DNA from: Spartinivicinus marinus
GTDB lineage: Bacteria > Pseudomonadota > Gammaproteobacteria > Pseudomonadales > Zooshikellaceae
Assembly (NCBI RefSeq): GCF_026309355.1
Contig: NZ_JAPJZK010000001.1
Span: forward strand, 3,554,501 to 3,618,500
Length of the DNA: 64,000 nucleotides
Reading direction: 5' to 3'
In this document: positions 1-8,976 of the stretch, piece after piece
How positions within the stretch are numbered: position 1 is the stretch's first letter
Layout of the letters: every line of letters starts with the position of its first letter
Program-made: the position numbers and the translations under genes
Notes under the pieces: model-generated
Database searches by the model: none
What the model was told of the DNA's origin: nothing
Seen by the model: the letters and a program-made list of their open reading frames with translations, nothing else

Positions 1-435
1 GTAGCTTTAGAGAATAATGCTGAACTTACCCAACAGGTATTGATGGATACTAGTGGTGAAATGCCATGGAAAAAGCAGCAAGAAGTGTTTGGCTTTAGTT
101 GGGCTGAATGCGGAGCGGAGCTTCTTAAATTATGGAAGCTTCCAGCAGACTTGTGGATACCAGTTGCTGAGCAGCATGCATTAGCTGCAACTGGTAATAA
201 AGAGCAGGATTTATTTGCTGCAATTATTCATATTGCTAGTAGAGCAGCTAATCAAACGTTGATGACAACATTACCAGCAGAAAAACATTTGGATTATACG
301 GCAACTATCGCTGAAATAGCTTGGCAAACGACAGGTTTGCAAGAAGAGCAGTTAGCCGAGGCTGTAGGGTTTGCTCAAATGGAAGCGATCAATGTGATTA
401 GTATTATCTGCCCATCCAGTGCAGCAGTCATCTAG
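1..435 (+). CDS. HDOD domain protein, C-terminal part (cut by window edge)
   Basis: The frame is open from base 1 to the TAG at 433-435, so this is the 3' part of a longer gene; the TTG and ATG near 40-43 are probably internal. The residues include FGFSWAECGAELLKLW and the VAEQH motif followed by a helix with IIHIASRAAN, which is the pattern of the HDOD domain (a catalytically inactive relative of HD phosphohydrolases). HDOD proteins are signalling or regulatory proteins linked to two-component and cyclic-di-GMP networks. Any N-terminal receiver, EAL or GGDEF domain would lie outside the window, so the full architecture is unknown. Confidence 0.75.
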   Translation, partial: VALENNAELTQQVLMDTSGEMPWKKQQEVFGFSWAECGAELLKLWKLPADLWIPVAEQHALAATGNKEQDLFAAIIHIASRAANQTLMTTLPAEKHLDYTATIAEIAWQTTGLQEEQLAEAVGFAQMEAINVISIICPSSAAVI

Positions 436-474
436 ATGTGCCTTTTTTTGAATACATAACTAACAGAGTATAGT

Positions 475-1383
475 TTATTTGGCTATATAGCCATGGGTTG
501 TTATGTGTTCTTTACCCTCGGGTGATGACATATATTGAAGGTACTGTGTTACATGCGGATTTGTTTTGTTTTGATCAATAACTAGTGACAGCGACCTTTT
601 TATAGGGTATTCACCTAAGGTTACGGAGGCTACTGTTGGCTTAATATCATCAATATTTAAAATCTTTATTTGAGTATACAGAGGGTCTGTTTTTAAGGTT
701 TCTAATGTACCTAATGATTCATAAGCGATTGAGTTTTTAAGCCTTGCTACCAATGTCATCGCTTGTTTGGCTGTATCTACTTGTGAGGCACCTAGTGAGC
801 TGAATTGACTAGCATCGGCTGACTTAAAGTACATTTTTCGCCCTTGGATATTAGGTTTACTTAATCCAAATAAGCTTAAAAAAGCACTAAGTGACCCATG
901 ACCTTCTTTTTTGGAAATAAGTTGAATGTGTTGGTTTTTTAGTAAGTTAAAATTTAGCTCTTTATCCAACTGTTCCCAGTTATTGTATCTCCCAGAGTAA
1001 AGCTCATTTACTTGTTGTCTCGTTAAGTTTGATATTGGATTTTTGCTGTTAACGATTAAGACAATGGCATCTTCTGCAAGTGTAATTGTCTTAAGTTGAG
1101 GCCATTGCTGTTGCTCTGATTGCCTTAAAGGACGTGAAGCCATGCCTATATTGGCTTCTCCTTTAGCAACGGCCTCAATACCTGCACTTGACCCTTTTGC
1201 GCGGATAATTATTGAAATCCCTGTTTGGCTTTGAAATTGACTTTCACTGGCTTTGACTATGGGTGCTACTGTGGTTGAGCCAGTAATGGTAATAATCTCT
1301 TTTGCATAGGCAAAATTGACAAAGATGCATAGCAGATATACCAGCAAGACTTGGATAAGTTTGTTTGGCGCTTTCATCGACAT
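475..1383 (-). CDS. PstS-like phosphate/anion substrate-binding protein
   Basis: This is a 302-residue periplasmic protein with an N-terminal signal peptide (cleavage likely after about residue 27, at AYA-KE). The mature part begins with ITGSTTVAPIV and continues with GSSAGIEAVAKGEANIGMASR. These are the phosphate-loop signatures of PstS-type class II binding proteins. Later VASVTLGEYPIKRSLSLV fits the same fold. No PstCAB permease genes adjoin it; its neighbours are an HDOD gene and a LysR regulator. It may therefore be a solo binding or sensory protein rather than part of a full transporter. Two ATGs two codons apart (MSM) make the exact start ambiguous. The family is clear, but ligand identity is not shown. 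Confidence 0.85.
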   Translation of the reverse strand: MSMKAPNKLIQVLLVYLLCIFVNFAYAKEIITITGSTTVAPIVKASESQFQSQTGISIIIRAKGSSAGIEAVAKGEANIGMASRPLRQSEQQQWPQLKTITLAEDAIVLIVNSKNPISNLTRQQVNELYSGRYNNWEQLDKELNFNLLKNQHIQLISKKEGHGSLSAFLSLFGLSKPNIQGRKMYFKSADASQFSSLGASQVDTAKQAMTLVARLKNSIAYESLGTLETLKTDPLYTQIKILNIDDIKPTVASVTLGEYPIKRSLSLVIDQNKTNPHVTQYLQYMSSPEGKEHITTHGYIAK

Positions 1384-1499
1384 GGTATAACTGCAAAATT
1401 TAAAGCATATACAACTAGTGTAATTGAAGTTTTATACTTTGTTCGAATTATAATCCAAAAGGCTTATTTTAGCTCTTAGTAAATAGAGACCTTAAAGTA

Positions 1500-1645
1500 G
1501 GTATTGAAAAGGTGCTTGGTTATCATCGCTACCATTTAACTGTTATCACCCCAGTCACTTCGTGTCTTAGCTTCTGGGGGCAAGTCTGCTTCTACACAGT
1601 TTTATTTTTACATCTAAAAATGAGTCATGATAAGTATAGAGTGGT
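1500..1645. repeat. Degenerate copy of a dispersed MITE-like repeat
   Basis: This non-coding stretch shares blocks with the better copies at 29851-29980 and 30047-30223. The blocks include a TTATCATCG stretch, a CATTTAACTGT block, a CACCCCAGTCAC/CTTCTGGGG internal palindrome and a terminal TCTAAAAATGAGTCATGAT-like end. The left end is not clear. It lies between the PstS-like and LysR genes, both on the minus strand. Confidence 0.5.
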
Positions 1646-1667
1646 GTATAAAAATTCAGGATAAGAA

Positions 1668-2603
1668 TTAAGCCACCAAGCTTTTAATAAATTCTGGAGT
1701 CTCAAAAGTAACATCTCTAATTAGGTTGCGAAACCAGATATGATCTGGATCTTTGTCCATTCGTGGATGCCACATAAGCCCATAATCCAGAAGGGTTTTT
1801 ACTGGACAATTAATCATACAAAGATTTTGATTATCACTGATTAACCTGCATAGTGGAGTGGGTAAAGTAAGCACTAAATCACTTTGTTCTACCACTTCAG
1901 TTACAGAAATAACCAGCGGCATCTCTAACACAATATTGCGTTGTAAGCCTCTTTCTGCCAGGGCTTTATCAATGATGCGCCAATAATTAGCATTGCCAGT
2001 ATTAGCAATATGTCGGTAGCTTAGGTAGTCTTCCAGTTGCATTTGCCCTTCAGTAGCAGGGTGCTCTTTTCTAACAATGCAGCTTAAGTCGGTGGTACCG
2101 AGTTTTTCACAGATCAGGCCGTTGGTTTCCTCCTCAAATACACATAAAGCTAAGTCAACTTTACCTTGTACCAGGCTCTCGGGGTTATATTCGTGCCAAG
2201 GGCTAAGGGAAATCAAGGCATCGGGTGCTTCTTCGATAAAGCGTGGCATCAGTTTAGGAAACACATATCGTACACTTACGTCACTGGCAGCAAGAGTAAA
2301 TCGTTGCTTAGCAAGAGAGCTGCCACGTAGGCCTGCCGAAAATACATCTTGGGCATTTTGTACAATAAAAGCTACTTTATCTCTTATGACAATAGATAAT
2401 GGTGTTAACTTAAGGGTGTTGTCTTCTCGATAAAGTAAATGATCATGCATTATACGACGCAATTGAGATAAAGATTTACTCACATTCGATTGTGTCATAT
2501 TTAGTCGATGCGCAGCACGAGTTACATTGCGTTCTTCATATAAGGCGTGTAGGCAAACCAATAAATTTAAATTTATTTCGTGTAGTGGTTTCATGCTAAA
2601 CAT
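1668..2603 (-). CDS. LysR-family transcriptional regulator
   Basis: This 311-residue protein has a standard LysR layout. A winged helix-turn-helix lies at residues 12-70, where NVTRAAHRLNMTQSNVSKSL is the HTH core. An effector-binding domain with periplasmic-binding-protein fold follows from about residue 95. The start at 2603 has an AGG seven bases upstream on the minus strand; a second ATG three codons in is possible. LysR regulators usually control a divergently transcribed gene. Here the divergent neighbour is the small gene at 3100, about 500 bases away, so a regulatory link is only possible. The effector cannot be read from the sequence. Confidence 0.9.
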   Translation of the reverse strand: MFSMKPLHEINLNLLVCLHALYEERNVTRAAHRLNMTQSNVSKSLSQLRRIMHDHLLYREDNTLKLTPLSIVIRDKVAFIVQNAQDVFSAGLRGSSLAKQRFTLAASDVSVRYVFPKLMPRFIEEAPDALISLSPWHEYNPESLVQGKVDLALCVFEEETNGLICEKLGTTDLSCIVRKEHPATEGQMQLEDYLSYRHIANTGNANYWRIIDKALAERGLQRNIVLEMPLVISVTEVVEQSDLVLTLPTPLCRLISDNQNLCMINCPVKTLLDYGLMWHPRMDKDPDHIWFRNLIRDVTFETPEFIKSLVA

Positions 2604-3099
2604 TGCAAAACCTGATAGTGAAGAGGTGATAGTTGACTGACCCGAGCAGTGGTAAGATTCAAAAGCTGTTCATCCTATCTACCCTAAGCTTTGCTTTAAT
2701 GACCTTATATTTTTTTGGGTAAATGACTGATGTTAGGTAAATGAATAGTTAGTCCGTTCATGTTGGTAATTACCTTATTGTAAATTCCATTTAGTTATAA
2801 ATACTTTATGTTTTTATTCGGAATATAAGAATAAATAAGTATCTTAAGCGTAATGTAACGTTGTGTAAAGCTTCAATGTTCGTAAGTTAAGTGGTTCACT
2901 AATGGTGTGCTGAGTAAAAACAGGATCATGAAGATTCAATAGCATTATTTTTTCCCATTAGTTGAAGTAATAATAAATATGATCTATAGGAATACTATGC
3001 GGAAGCTACATCATTCTGTCATGGAGATCATGATATTTACTAAAATATTGATTATTTGATCATTAAAAGTATTAAGCAAGTTTAGCTAGGAGTTTGTAA
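2604..3099. other. Intergenic region between LysR gene and small gene at 3100
   Basis: About 500 AT-rich bases between two divergent genes, expected to carry both promoters. I see no convincing open frame and no strong hairpin. The only clear element is an AGGAG ribosome binding site at 3088-3092, seven bases before the ATG at 3100. Confidence 0.5.
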
Positions 3100-3309
3100 A
3101 TGAAAGTGAATGCTTCGGTCAGCGAAAAAGCAAAACAAAGAGTTGAGATCGAAAAGCAAATTGAAGACTTTTTAGACCAAGGGGGAGAAATTACAGAAGT
3201 TCCAGTACCTAGTTATGAAGAGATTCTCGATGCGATTCGTAATCGTTATCAAAATGCGTGGGGGCGAGACCAGTTAACTAACTACGACAAGAACAGTAAC
3301 AGTTCGTAA
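3100..3309 (+). CDS. Small acidic protein resembling the SutA C-terminal segment
   Basis: A 69-residue soluble protein with no signal peptide or membrane segment. It has a strong ribosome binding site (AGGAG, 7-base spacing). Residues 9-35 form a charged helix with the pattern AKQR...IEKQIEDFLDQGGEITEVP. This resembles the helix and EFLSRGGKVQEIEP stretch of the RNA-polymerase-binding regulator SutA of Pseudomonas, although this protein is shorter and lacks the long acidic N-terminal tail. The second half (YEEILDAIRNRYQNAWGRD) is not shared with SutA as I remember it. Family membership is inference; that it is a real gene is well supported by its start signals and composition. Confidence 0.65.
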   Translation: MKVNASVSEKAKQRVEIEKQIEDFLDQGGEITEVPVPSYEEILDAIRNRYQNAWGRDQLTNYDKNSNSS

Positions 3310-3528
3310 TGGATAACCTTTGTTTTGGCTATTGATCTGATGATAAAAAATTACAAGACATGAATACCTCAAGCATTTGTGTTGATAGTCTGTGCTGTAA
3401 GCCTTATGGAAGAGGCTTAATTGAGCATCTGTTTGAAAATACTGTTGCCTTCCTCAATTTTTCTATTCAGTTAAAAAAAACGGCTTGACCTATCTTGCAA
3501 GTATAATTATGACAATCTGTTTACTTAA

Positions 3529-3753
3529 TTAAGTTGTTTTTTTTAGCGATAGCTTCCACATTAATTCTCCGTATTGTCTGAGATAATTATCACAGGCTTC
3601 CTGAATGGTGCCTAGGAAAAAATAATGGGTAAGTGCGCAATAACTATTAGCTCTCTGGTAGCTAATATAACCGCGCAAACAGCCAATATAGCTGGGTAAA
3701 TAGTTGGTATAAGTCACACAGCAGTTTGTGTAAAAAGCAACTGATACCCACAA
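3529..3753 (-). CDS. Doubtful small ORF, Cys/Tyr-rich
   Basis: This open frame of 74 codons begins with TTG and has no clear ribosome binding site. The predicted product contains six cysteines and many tyrosines but no recognisable domain. It occupies the gap between the SutA-like gene and the lipoprotein gene. It may be a real small protein, a remnant or chance. I recognise no homolog. Confidence 0.2.
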   Translation of the reverse strand: MWVSVAFYTNCCVTYTNYLPSYIGCLRGYISYQRANSYCALTHYFFLGTIQEACDNYLRQYGELMWKLSLKKTT

Positions 3754-3872
3754 CAGGTAGCACCAAAAGCAAAAATATAGGACATCTCTTGAATATTAGG
3801 GGGCCTGTACCTGATTTGCTTTATAGATTTAGCCCAATCAACAACCCTAAAGTGTAGAGCATTTAGTTTGTG

Positions 3873-4613
3873 ATGAAAAAGTGGTATCGCTCATCATTAA
3901 TATTGTTGGCTATTTTATTAAGTACTGGCTGTGTCTCCCCTGATGACCAACCTGCTGTAGCTAACCCAGAAAGAGCAGAGAAAATTTTATTAAAATGTGA
4001 AGCCAAGGCGCAAGCCGGTTATGAGGCACTAGGTCCTTCGGCAGCTGAAGCAGTATGGCAAACTAAGGCATGTAATACTGCAAAGTATGTAGTAGAGCAG
4101 TACTGGCAGCAACAAAGGGACACCCAGTTAAGCCGTAACCGGTTCCAGCAAGATGATGTATTTGCCGCCATGCACTGGAAGGAGTTTTTTTATAAACGTC
4201 AACAATGTGGTTATCAACAGCAAGCCAGTAGTTGGTTTTGCTCATCTTATTCTCAATGGCAAGAAAAAATGCAACAGGCTTATCAGAAAGATTTACAAGC
4301 CAGTGATTTTGACTCGCTAATTAACCGTGTTGAAAAGTTTTGCTCATCTAAAAGCTACAATGAAATTAGTTGTGCTATCTGGCGTGCAGCACTTACTGAC
4401 AAAAAACAGCTTGCTTATAACAACTATCTATCGAACCAACAGCAGTTGGAAACTGACTTTTATGCTTGTCAGTCTCGTTTTAGCCAGCTAAGACAAGTAG
4501 CTACCAAGAACAACAATAAACAGAAGCTACTGAACTTTCAGTTTTATTCATTACCATGCAGTTTAGTATTGCAGGCAGCATCACGCACTCAACTGGCGTA
4601 TACATTTTACTGA
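3873..4613 (+). CDS. Lipoprotein of unknown function
   Basis: I choose the ATG at 3873; a GTG one codon upstream is the other option. The N-terminus is a lipoprotein signal: two lysines, a hydrophobic stretch, then the lipobox LSTGC with Cys at about residue 20. The mature protein (about 225 residues) is rich in glutamine, tyrosine and cysteine (at least eight Cys), suggesting a disulfide-bonded helical periplasmic protein. No known domain is recognised. Its last bases overlap the end of the convergent endonuclease I gene by seven bases. Confidence 0.7.
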   Translation: MKKWYRSSLILLAILLSTGCVSPDDQPAVANPERAEKILLKCEAKAQAGYEALGPSAAEAVWQTKACNTAKYVVEQYWQQQRDTQLSRNRFQQDDVFAAMHWKEFFYKRQQCGYQQQASSWFCSSYSQWQEKMQQAYQKDLQASDFDSLINRVEKFCSSKSYNEISCAIWRAALTDKKQLAYNNYLSNQQQLETDFYACQSRFSQLRQVATKNNNKQKLLNFQFYSLPCSLVLQAASRTQLAYTFY

Positions 4614-5326
4614 GCTAGATCAACAGGCGTTAGCCCTGACTGATAGTTTGAAATCAGGGCTGCCTTTTTCCTTTCCCATCTGGTGATGGGGTCTCGTTTT
4701 GCCCATTTGGTAAATGTTTCGTGCTCTTGTTTTGATAATGTAAGGCTGTACTTCTTGGCCATATATAAATATACCCTGGCGATATTGCCTCGAATACTCG
4801 GTTTGGGCTCAACCCTATCATGCTTAAAGTCAATTTCTATATCACACTGGCCATAATGTCGGTATTCACCTCTTACCATCGCAAAGGCAAAGTTTGAGCG
4901 GTCCCCATTAATTTCTCCAATTGCAGGCTCAAGGTTATGTAAATCAGCCTCCATCTGCCGAAACGCTTTACTATGTTTTTGGCAGTATTTTCGTCCTCCT
5001 TGTTTCCAACAGTCTAATTTACGACCAAAATAAGATGCAGGCATAATATGTTCCCATTCTATTCGATTAGCGCGTTCTTGGTTTTGTCTTGTTTGATAAC
5101 CGCAACTATGATGATTTAGAACTAATTTGTTGTCTTGGTAGTAAAATTTGCAACCGCAATAGAAGGTGGTCGTTTTATTTTTATAAATCTCTTTTAGAAT
5201 CCTTTTAGCTTGATAAAAATTAGTAGGGCTTTTATTAAAAGTAAGTTGGTTAGCTTGATTTTGGGATACAGCTGTATTGCAATAAGCTAATATAAAAATG
5301 CAGGCAAGCATCTGTTGTTTAATCAC
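4607..5326 (-). CDS. endA: Endonuclease I (EndA/NucM family), secreted or periplasmic
   Basis: This 239-residue protein has a signal peptide ending near residue 21 (NTAVS). It contains the endonuclease I core. EWEHIMPASYFG at about residues 93-104 holds the catalytic His of the beta-beta-alpha-metal fold, and the downstream metal-binding region reads DLHNLEPAIGEINGDRSNFAF. NucM/Dns/Vvn enzymes cut DNA non-specifically in the periplasm or outside the cell, and several Cys suggest oxidative folding there. Length fits the family (220-250). It is convergent with the upstream lipoprotein gene, overlapping by seven bases. Confidence 0.92.
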   Translation of the reverse strand: MIKQQMLACIFILAYCNTAVSQNQANQLTFNKSPTNFYQAKRILKEIYKNKTTTFYCGCKFYYQDNKLVLNHHSCGYQTRQNQERANRIEWEHIMPASYFGRKLDCWKQGGRKYCQKHSKAFRQMEADLHNLEPAIGEINGDRSNFAFAMVRGEYRHYGQCDIEIDFKHDRVEPKPSIRGNIARVYLYMAKKYSLTLSKQEHETFTKWAKRDPITRWERKKAALISNYQSGLTPVDLAQ

Positions 5327-5341
5327 AGAGGAGGCTCCGAA

Positions 5342-6144
5342 TAATACTCTACAGGTATGGTATTTTGTTTTTTTAAATTCTAGTATAAACGAGAGAGTAT
5401 GACGATATTCTTCTTATGAAGCTACTTAGCAATGGTCATGATATTGTAGAGAGGGGCTAAAGTATTTTTAATCAAATTTATAAATAGCCTGGTATTCTTC
5501 AGTTTTTATGAAGTTAACTAATGCTATTATTAATAGTATTAACATCTTGGTGTGTGACAGATTTTTTACTGAATATAAAGTAAACAGGCCTGCTAGAAAC
5601 AATACAAGGGTGTATTTTTCTAGCTCTTTTAATGAACGCTGCCAATTAACAATAATAATTTTGTATTGGCAATTAGCTTTTCCAAATATTGCTTTTTTAA
5701 AGAGAGCTATCGAGCCCAACGAGCATATTCTGGGTATTTAAATACCCGTAAGGTTGATAATAGTCCCATGCGATATTAAAAACGACTTTTTTGCAGGCTG
5801 CAAAGCAGCTGGTCGTTACTATAGCTGGTTATTACTATAGATAGCACTAAGAGATAGCACTAAGGTGCTTAACTAGCGAAGCATGAGACAACTCCGGCAG
5901 AGTAATGATATACCTTGTAAGTATAGGCTACAGGGGCTTTGTTTTTCATCGTGTCTTGAATTGCAATAAGATTGTCTCTTCCAGCTAAGCGGTTATGCAT
6001 ATTCTCGCGTTAGTTTGTATAAGTGCAAATTTAAATTTGTGTGAATGATTACTATAGCCAAAGAACGGATATAGCTTAAACAAGAGGCATATAAGGATGC
6101 CTTAATAAACAGAGAGGATTATAAGGTGGCTTATAGTGCTCTCA
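5342..6144. other. Intergenic region with 16-bp perfect palindrome
   Basis: About 800 bases with no convincing gene. A TTG-initiated minus-strand frame at 5468-5719 (83 codons, two hydrophobic stretches) could be a small membrane protein, but its start signals are poor. A perfect 16-bp palindrome GGGTATTTAAATACCC sits at 5732-5747. A short direct repeat of GATAGCACTAA occurs near 5838-5862. The last part should carry the fdhA promoter. Confidence 0.4.
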
Positions 6145-7365
6145 ATGAATAAAAGCGAGAAAATAACTATGTGCTCAGCGTCAAATCGTGGTGTCGTTTA
6201 CATGGGCCCAGGCCATGTAGAAGTTCAGTCAATTGCATTTCCAGAACTGGCCTTAGGTAAGCGGAAATGTTCCCATGGGGTCATTCTAAAAGTAGTATCT
6301 ACTAATATTTGTGGCAGCGACCAGCATATGGTAAGGGGAAGAACCACTGCGCCTGAAGGCTTGGTTTTAGGCCATGAAATAACTGGAGAAATTATTGAGT
6401 GTGGTTCTGATGTCGAGTTTTTAACAGTAGGGGATCTAGTTTCCGTACCTTTTAATATTGCTTGCGGTCGTTGCCGAAACTGTAAAGAAGGGCAAACAGG
6501 TATTTGTTTGCAGGTAAACCCTGCGCGCCCTGGTGCCGCTTATGGGTATGTCGATATGGGAGGCTGGGTTGGTGGTCAGTCTGAATATGTGATGGTGCCT
6601 TATGCCGATTTTAATTTATTAAAATTCCCTGATCGTGACCAGGCAATGGATAAAATTCGTGATTTGACACTATTATCCGATATTTTTCCAACCGGCTTTC
6701 ATGGCGCAGCAACAGCAGGTGTTGGGCCAGGCTCCACTGTTTATATTGCGGGTGCAGGGCCAGTTGGTTTAGCTGCAGCTGTATCAGCTCAACTATTAGG
6801 AGCTGCTTGTGTGATTGTGGGGGATATGAATCCAGCTCGACTTGAGCAAGCCCATAGTTTTGGCTGTGAAACTATCGATTTACGTCAAGATGCAACTGTT
6901 CCTGAATTGATTGAGCAGGTGTTGGGTGTGCCAGAAGTAGATGCTGGTGTGGATTGTGTTGGTTTTGAGGCACGTTGCCATGGCTGTAATCATCATCAGG
7001 AACAGCCGGCAACTGTCTTAAATACGATGATGGAAGTAACCCGAGCAGGTGGTGGTGTGGGTATTCCAGGCTTATATGTCACCGGTGACCCTGGTGCAGT
7101 TGATGATGCAGCGAAAATGGGGCAACTTGGCGTAAGAATAGGTTTAGGCTGGGCGAAGTCTCATTATTTTTATACAGGACAATGTCCAGTCATGAAATAT
7201 CATCGACAGTTAATGCAGGCTATTTTATGGGATAAGGTAAATATTGCTGATGCTGTAAACGTCCAGGTTATTTCTTTAGATGATGCACCGAATGGCTACG
7301 CTGATTTTGATGAAGGGGCGGCTACGAAATATGTAATAGATCCCCATGGCGTGGTTGCAGCTTAA
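6145..7365 (+). CDS. fdhA: Formaldehyde dehydrogenase, glutathione-independent
   Basis: This is a zinc-dependent medium-chain dehydrogenase of about 406 residues. It closely matches the pattern of Pseudomonas putida FdhA, which oxidises formaldehyde to formate with tightly bound NAD+ and no glutathione. Visible features are GVVYMGPGHVEVQ at the start, the catalytic-zinc region STNICGSDQHMVRGR and GHEITGE, structural-zinc cysteines in CGRCRNCKEGQTGIC, the Rossmann motif GAGPVGLAAA, and GLGWAKSHYFYTGQ near the end. Start choices are GTG 6136, ATG 6145 and ATG 6169 (MCSASNRG). None has an ideal ribosome binding site; the family N-terminus would also fit 6169. It is monocistronic. Role: formaldehyde detoxification or methylated-compound catabolism. 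Confidence 0.93.
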   Translation: MNKSEKITMCSASNRGVVYMGPGHVEVQSIAFPELALGKRKCSHGVILKVVSTNICGSDQHMVRGRTTAPEGLVLGHEITGEIIECGSDVEFLTVGDLVSVPFNIACGRCRNCKEGQTGICLQVNPARPGAAYGYVDMGGWVGGQSEYVMVPYADFNLLKFPDRDQAMDKIRDLTLLSDIFPTGFHGAATAGVGPGSTVYIAGAGPVGLAAAVSAQLLGAACVIVGDMNPARLEQAHSFGCETIDLRQDATVPELIEQVLGVPEVDAGVDCVGFEARCHGCNHHQEQPATVLNTMMEVTRAGGGVGIPGLYVTGDPGAVDDAAKMGQLGVRIGLGWAKSHYFYTGQCPVMKYHRQLMQAILWDKVNIADAVNVQVISLDDAPNGYADFDEGAATKYVIDPHGVVAA

Positions 7366-7396
7366 TCTATACTTTTTGCGAACTACATGTTGAGAG

Positions 7397-7444
7397 TGCT
7401 GATAGTTATCAGCAAAAAACCAGCCAGACTAAGCCTGGCTGGTT
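7397..7444. terminator. Hairpins between convergent fdhA and DUF3103 gene
   Basis: Two hairpins occur in tandem. TGCTGATA-GT-TATCAGCA is at 7397-7414, and CCAGCCAG (7420-7427) pairs with CTGGCTGG (7435-7442). Read on the minus strand, the second stem is followed by a run of six T, a typical intrinsic terminator for the gene at 7479-8555. On the plus strand the T-run is weaker. Confidence 0.8.
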
Positions 7445-7478
7445 CTGTTAAGAACTGTAGTAAGTAAAAAAGTATTAT

Positions 7479-8555
7479 TTAAAATGCTGTAAACTGTCTT
7501 GGTTGTAAGCTGATAGTCGCATTGCTATTGGCGCCAACATAACTATTATATGTGCGAGAATTTTCAAGCACATAAAATGAATCAACATAATCATCATCAT
7601 TTTGGAACCAGCTATCTTTCATTGCAGAAAGCACTCTTTGTCCTATACCAATAAAGGGTTTTGCTTCTGGAATGCCGCCTAGCTCTAAGCCTTTACCAAC
7701 AATTTCAAGTAATAGCTTAGCGAGTTCTTTATAGTTATAGTCGCTGTCTTGTTCAAAGAATAAAATATCTGCGACTCCCCAACGGTATCTTTCCCAATAC
7801 ACCAACACCTGATTTGGGTGATAGTCTTTACCATCTTCATCTAAGTAAGGCATATCAACAATATCAATTTGCGGCTTATCACGTTCTGCTGAAACCCCAG
7901 TAACAATCGCGTAGATTTCTGCTTTACCTAAAATCCAAGGCTCTTGGTCAGAAGTTAAGTTTATTTTTTTCAATATACTAGTATTTAAGGTTTCAGTATT
8001 ATCTGACTTGCGACTACGTTGCATGCCTTTTGGTGAGGCTCCACTTAACCTGTCGTTTAATAATCTGATGCCTGCTTTTTGAATCTTTTTATCATCTGTG
8101 CCAATAACCACTACGGGTTGACTGGGTTGATTATAAACATCGAGATAAACGGTATTGCCTTGTTGATCAAATGCTTCAATAGCAGACCATTCAGACTCGT
8201 CACCATCAGGTACATAACTAATAAGGACCTCATTATCAGCATCCATGTCAGTCATTTTGGGAGTGACTAGTCGAACTTGCATAACACTTTTGGCGTAGCC
8301 CTGTACACCATATTTAGAAATAGTAGATTTATTGGCTTGGTGAGATAGCTTGTTAAGCTTTTTATTATTAGGAACAGCCTTGGCTATAGCTGCTAAATCC
8401 AGCTTGTAATTATTATCTGCAAGGCTATAAGCTAACACTTCTGACTTGCCAGCCAATTCTAAGGCTATTTCTCGTCGAGTTTCACCTGGAGTGAGTGCAG
8501 AGGCTATGGCAGGAGCTAAAGCAGTTAATAGTACGACAGCTTTATTTATTTTCAT
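7479..8555 (-). CDS. Secreted protein of the DUF3103 family
   Basis: This 358-residue protein has a clear signal peptide (cleavage near APAIASA-LTPG, residue 20). The TRREIALELAGKSEV start of the mature chain, the central VYLDVYNQPSQPVVVIG region and the acidic C-terminal half (EQDSDYNYKELAKLLLEIVGKGLELGG) match my memory of DUF3103 proteins from Vibrio and related marine bacteria. Function is unknown. It has few or no cysteines. Its transcript ends at the shared hairpin at 7420-7442. It is preceded by more than 300 bases of AT-rich DNA, so it probably has its own promoter. Confidence 0.75.
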   Translation of the reverse strand: MKINKAVVLLTALAPAIASALTPGETRREIALELAGKSEVLAYSLADNNYKLDLAAIAKAVPNNKKLNKLSHQANKSTISKYGVQGYAKSVMQVRLVTPKMTDMDADNEVLISYVPDGDESEWSAIEAFDQQGNTVYLDVYNQPSQPVVVIGTDDKKIQKAGIRLLNDRLSGASPKGMQRSRKSDNTETLNTSILKKINLTSDQEPWILGKAEIYAIVTGVSAERDKPQIDIVDMPYLDEDGKDYHPNQVLVYWERYRWGVADILFFEQDSDYNYKELAKLLLEIVGKGLELGGIPEAKPFIGIGQRVLSAMKDSWFQNDDDYVDSFYVLENSRTYNSYVGANSNATISLQPRQFTAF

Positions 8556-8976
8556 ATTAGTTAAGTTCCCCGTTATTGTTATTTTATTTGAAATATAAAA
8601 GAGTTTTATTTTTTGAGTTATCCCTTATATATAATCTTATATAAGGTTGTAGGTATTTTTCCTTATTGGTGTAGTGAGGCTAGCATTATTTTTTTGTTTA
8701 TACAACTGTTTGAAAATTAAATTTACAATTGATGCATGAACATTGTTTTCGCTACTATCTACAGTAATAATGCATTAAAAATAATATGTTGCTTGTAAGT
8801 AAATCCTTCTATAGCACTATAATTGGAACTGTGGTTTTACTTGTTTTTAATAAAAATTTATATGTGAATCACAAAAGTAAAAAAAGTGTAAATTTAATTA
8901 AAATATAAATGAGTGTTTAATAGTTTTGGTCTGCAAAATCATGGTCAATTTTTGACTTGATAAACAAAGATGGACG
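8556..8976. other. AT-rich intergenic region
   Basis: About 420 very AT-rich bases upstream of the DUF3103 gene and downstream of the DUF2459 gene. I see no gene, strong hairpin or repeat. Confidence 0.4.

Noticed and set aside
2077-2433. Plus-strand frame of 118 codons
   Set aside because: Antisense shadow of the LysR gene; Ser/Arg-rich composition and no family.
5468-5741. Opposed small frames (83 and 77 codons)
   Set aside because: Starts are TTG or poorly placed and neither has a clear ribosome binding site. The minus frame has hydrophobic stretches but no known family; mentioned only in the intergenic entry.
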